The notes below the pieces were generated by a model. It did no database searches, was not told where the DNA came from, and worked only from the letters and a program-made list of their open reading frames with translations. A stretch of 64,000 nucleotides of DNA from Thermodesulfobacteriota bacterium (GTDB taxonomy: Bacteria; Desulfobacterota; Desulfobacteria; Desulfobacterales; Desulfosudaceae). Of this stretch, positions 61,582 through 64,000 are shown piece after piece (the first letter of the stretch is position 1; each line of letters opens with the position of its first letter). The DNA lies in contig JBFMDX010000003.1 of assembly GCA_040753795.1 (NCBI GenBank), forward strand, positions 62,001 to 126,000, written 5' to 3'. Both the position numbers and the translations under genes were made by a program.

Positions 61582-61632
61582 ATTTGTTTTTACCTCATTC
61601 AGTAATTTGATGATCTATTCCGCATGACTTTT

Positions 61633-63015
61633 TCATGAAATCACCGGGATCTCCACCCGGAACAGGGCGCCTCCCCCGGGCGGATTGTCGGCACTGATCA
61701 TGCCGCCATGGGCCCTGACCGCCCGGGCGGTGTACGCCAGGCCCAGGCCGGCGCCCTTGGTCCGGGTGGTAAAAAAGGGGTTGAAAATCTTGTCGATATT
61801 TTCGGCAACGATTCCCTCCCCGTTGTCGGCGATCTCCGCCGTCCAGAGATTTCCCGCGCGGATTGCCTTCACCTCCACCCGGCAGTCGTTACCGTTGACA
61901 TCATACGCATTCTTCAGAATATTGCTCACGGCCCTCATCAGCAGGTCCGAATCCGCCTGGGCAAAACAGGGCTCGGGCGGAATTTGCACGCTGATGTCGG
62001 GAACAGTGCCGGCGGCCTGAAGCTCGAACCGCTTGACGATCTCACGGAGCAGGGCGTTTAGGTCCGTGCGCTGGAAAGCGGGCGCCACCGGACGGGCAAA
62101 CATCAAAAAATCTCCGATCAGTCGGTTCAACCGCGCGATCTCATCCTCAATGTAAAAAGCCAGTATATTATCCTTGGGGATGTCAAAATCTTTTCTCAAC
62201 ATATCCAGGGAGCTCTTGATGATGCCCAGCGGATTTTTCAGCTCGTGGGCGATCATCAGGGAAAACTCGCCCATTTCGGCCAGGGTCTTGTTCCGCCGGG
62301 CCTGCTCCGTGGCTTTTTCCAGGGACAATCGGTGCCGCTCCAGGGAATCCAGCATGACGTTGAAGGCCACCGCCAGTTCCCTGGCTTCGGGCAGATTGCC
62401 CGGCTCGGCCCGGGAATTGAAATTGCCCAGGGCCACCCTCCCGGCCGCCTTGGCCAGTTCCTTGACCGGCGCCACCAGGGAGCGGGAGATAAAATAGAAA
62501 ACCAGCCCCGCCAGACAGGTCAGGCCGGCGGCGATCCAGATAAAATAGAGGACCATGGTTTCCCAGAGCTGATCGATACCGGCAGTGCTGTACCGGATCT
62601 GCACCTGGCCGATCCGTCGTTCCCGGGATTGCCCCTCGTACCCGAAAGCCCGGCTCTCCTCCCGCGTCTCCGCCAGCAATACCGGCGCTTCCATGACGGG
62701 AAATTTTTCGGAAAAAACACCGGGTGCCCGGATCATCTCCCGGCCGTTGGCGTCCAGGATCACCACGCCGACCACGTCCCTTTCCGACAGCAGGTTGACG
62801 GCCAGCCGCTCGAGCATGGCCCGGTCGTCGAGCAGGATACCCAGTTCGGCGTTGAGGGCCAGATACTTGGCCAGAAACGAAATGTGCTCCTCGAACCGTT
62901 TCTGGGCGAACTGGTGGGTGATGCTGACACCGATATAGCTTAACGTCGAGGTGGTCAGCCCGATGATCATCACGGTGGCCAGAAGGACCCTGACATGGAT
63001 GCCCGGATTTTTCAC
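61633..63015 (-). CDS. Sensor histidine kinase
   Basis: 460 aa. Two membrane segments (about residues 8-30 and 153-178) bound a periplasmic sensor domain of about 120 residues. A HAMP linker (about 178-232), the dimerisation/phosphoacceptor helix with H257 (MIAHELKNPLG), and an ATPase domain with NILKNAYD, DNGEGI and GAGLGLAYTARAV follow. The first residues overlap the upstream binding-protein gene by 4 bp. It should phosphorylate the regulator encoded 51 bp downstream. The coupled ABC_sub_bind-type protein may present the ligand to the sensor domain. Confidence 0.94.
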   Translation of the reverse strand: MKNPGIHVRVLLATVMIIGLTTSTLSYIGVSITHQFAQKRFEEHISFLAKYLALNAELGILLDDRAMLERLAVNLLSERDVVGVVILDANGREMIRAPGVFSEKFPVMEAPVLLAETREESRAFGYEGQSRERRIGQVQIRYSTAGIDQLWETMVLYFIWIAAGLTCLAGLVFYFISRSLVAPVKELAKAAGRVALGNFNSRAEPGNLPEARELAVAFNVMLDSLERHRLSLEKATEQARRNKTLAEMGEFSLMIAHELKNPLGIIKSSLDMLRKDFDIPKDNILAFYIEDEIARLNRLIGDFLMFARPVAPAFQRTDLNALLREIVKRFELQAAGTVPDISVQIPPEPCFAQADSDLLMRAVSNILKNAYDVNGNDCRVEVKAIRAGNLWTAEIADNGEGIVAENIDKIFNPFFTTRTKGAGLGLAYTARAVRAHGGMISADNPPGGGALFRVEIPVIS

Positions 63016-63986
63016 GGTCCCTCCTCGATCGGCGGTGCAGCCGTTTCGGGAACGCCGAGCCCCAGTTTGTTGATCACCCGGCGGTTCCGCCAGACGCGGA
63101 AGACCGGAGACTCTTTTTCACAGGGTCTGCCGCCGAGTACGCCGGCCGCCAGCCGGCCGGTCTGCCGGCCCAGGTCTTTGTAGTCAAAGACAAAAGCCAG
63201 GGCGGCGCCGCTCTCGTAAAAAAACCGGTTATAACCGACCACCGGCACGCCCGCCAGCAGGGCCTCCTTGATAATGTACTGCACGATGCTTTCCGATATG
63301 ACGGTCTGATCGGGAATCAGCCACAGGGCGTCGATATCCTGCCAGTGCTCTTTTAAAACAGCGGGGATATCCTTTTTGGACGAAACCGGCAGGGGAACAA
63401 GGCTCAAATGGAAAGAACCGGCTTCGCTGGCGGCGGTACCTGAAAAATCGCCGTTGCACTGGGGATCGAAGAGAAGACCCAGGCGTTTGACGGCGGGCAG
63501 CCCCCGGGCGATCATCTCGAGCTGCTGGCGCGCCGGTAGATCCAGGGAAACGCCGCAGGCCGTTTCCGCCTTCCGGCACACGCTGGGCGGATTGAGAATC
63601 ATGGAATACATCCAGGGCGGCTTTCCCGGAGATTCCGCCTGAGACACGAGTTTCACGGCTTCCGGCCCGATAGCGATGGAAAGGGCGAATTCCGCGTCGG
63701 TCACCCGCTCCAGAAGAAGGTCGCGGCTTTTCCCCTCGATCTTGGCCAGGGAGAACACCTCAACATCCGCTTTCCCCTCCTCCGCCAGAGCCGCGTTTAT
63801 GCCCTCCACGGCTTCAATATATGGCCGGATATCCTGGGAGACAAAGACCGCCGCCCTGGGCGCACCGGCATCGACCCCGCGCGGACCGATCGCCGCCGGG
63901 AAAGTCAGGCAGAGCAGAAATAAAAGCAGCCGCCCGCTGAAAACGCGCGGCGGGCAGGATTTACGGATAATAGCCGGTACTTTCAA
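63012..63986 (-). CDS. ABC_sub_bind-type periplasmic binding protein
   Basis: 324 aa. TTG start, since an in-frame stop lies immediately upstream in the repeat array and no other Met is near. Signal peptide (LLLFLLCLTFPAA). The mature chain matches the ABC_sub_bind (TrpX-like) fold: AAVFVSQDIRPYIEAVEGI near 45, SIAIGPEAVKL near 103, RLGLLFDPQCNGD near 168 and VVGYNRFFYESGAALAF near 251. No ABC permease or ATPase is visible. Coupled by a 4-bp overlap to the kinase gene, it may serve as a ligand sensor rather than an importer. Confidence 0.85.
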   Translation of the reverse strand: MKVPAIIRKSCPPRVFSGRLLLFLLCLTFPAAIGPRGVDAGAPRAAVFVSQDIRPYIEAVEGINAALAEEGKADVEVFSLAKIEGKSRDLLLERVTDAEFALSIAIGPEAVKLVSQAESPGKPPWMYSMILNPPSVCRKAETACGVSLDLPARQQLEMIARGLPAVKRLGLLFDPQCNGDFSGTAASEAGSFHLSLVPLPVSSKKDIPAVLKEHWQDIDALWLIPDQTVISESIVQYIIKEALLAGVPVVGYNRFFYESGAALAFVFDYKDLGRQTGRLAAGVLGGRPCEKESPVFRVWRNRRVINKLGLGVPETAAPPIEEGP

Positions 63987-64000
63987 TTAAGTGGTTAAGT
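63985..64000. repeat. TTAAGTGG repeat at the window edge
   Basis: AATTAAGTGGTTAAGT abuts the TTG start of the ABC_sub_bind-type gene; the array continues beyond the window. Here the array touches a start codon, whereas others adjoin stop codons. Confidence 0.6.

Overview
The window looks like a chromosomal segment of a strictly anaerobic Desulfobacterota (former Deltaproteobacteria) bacterium, plausibly a Desulfobacterales-type sulfate reducer. The evidence is a four-subunit ferredoxin-linked 2-oxoacid oxidoreductase, an anaerobic GlpABC dehydrogenase, two B12-binding radical SAM enzymes, a DUF3786 protein, a bifunctional ATP sulfurylase/APS kinase, a UGA-encoded selenoprotein and a high-GC coding style. 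The assignment is an inference from gene content. No rRNA, tRNA, CRISPR, phage or transposase gene was seen.

Layout. 0.2-5.6 kb: two cobalamin-binding radical SAM proteins flank cobT, which sits behind a cobalamin riboswitch and intrinsic terminator; a DUF3786 gene follows. 5.7-20.3 kb (+ strand): plsB, a nucleotidyltransferase-kinase fusion resembling MurU plus AmgK, a plant-type dapB, glpK, the por genes and glpABC. This suggests a route from glycerol through DHAP to acetyl-CoA, with glycerol-3-phosphate also feeding phospholipid synthesis. 20.4-24.2 kb: an Mla/MCE lipid-transport operon (STAS-MlaE, MlaF, MlaD, lipoprotein). 24.6-28.4 kb: an AMIN-domain membrane protein, a GNAT enzyme, a membrane methyltransferase-like protein and a lipoprotein.

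28.6-49.7 kb is one long minus-strand surface-polysaccharide locus. A sigma70-like promoter drives Wzm/Wzt-type ABC export genes. After them come two WbsX/GH99-like proteins, four methyltransferase modules, a GT2 enzyme, a WecA/WbpL-type initiating transferase and two CapD-like sugar dehydratases. The locus also encodes two sulfotransferase proteins (one with two domains), a UDP-sulfoquinovose synthase (SqdB/SQD1) and Sat-CysC for PAPS. It is therefore equipped to put both sulfate esters and a C-sulfonate sugar on an exported glycan; this is the most interesting multi-gene system here.

49.7-57.6 kb encodes secreted proteins. A candidate sigma54 promoter precedes an UshA-like selenoprotein whose UGA is followed by a well-formed bacterial SECIS hairpin. 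A lipoprotein, a large protein with a transglutaminase-elicitor-like N terminus, an apparently highly expressed Cys-rich protein and a tandem CAP-domain protein follow. 58.0-64.0 kb holds a TonB receptor, an NtrC-type regulator, a sensor kinase and an ABC_sub_bind-type periplasmic protein, probably one sensing and uptake unit.

The intergenic DNA is unusually structured. There are degenerate 7-9 bp arrays (TTAAGTG/CACTTAA type) that often start at a stop codon, two palindromes of roughly 180-200 bp that share a core, and short REP-like palindromes.
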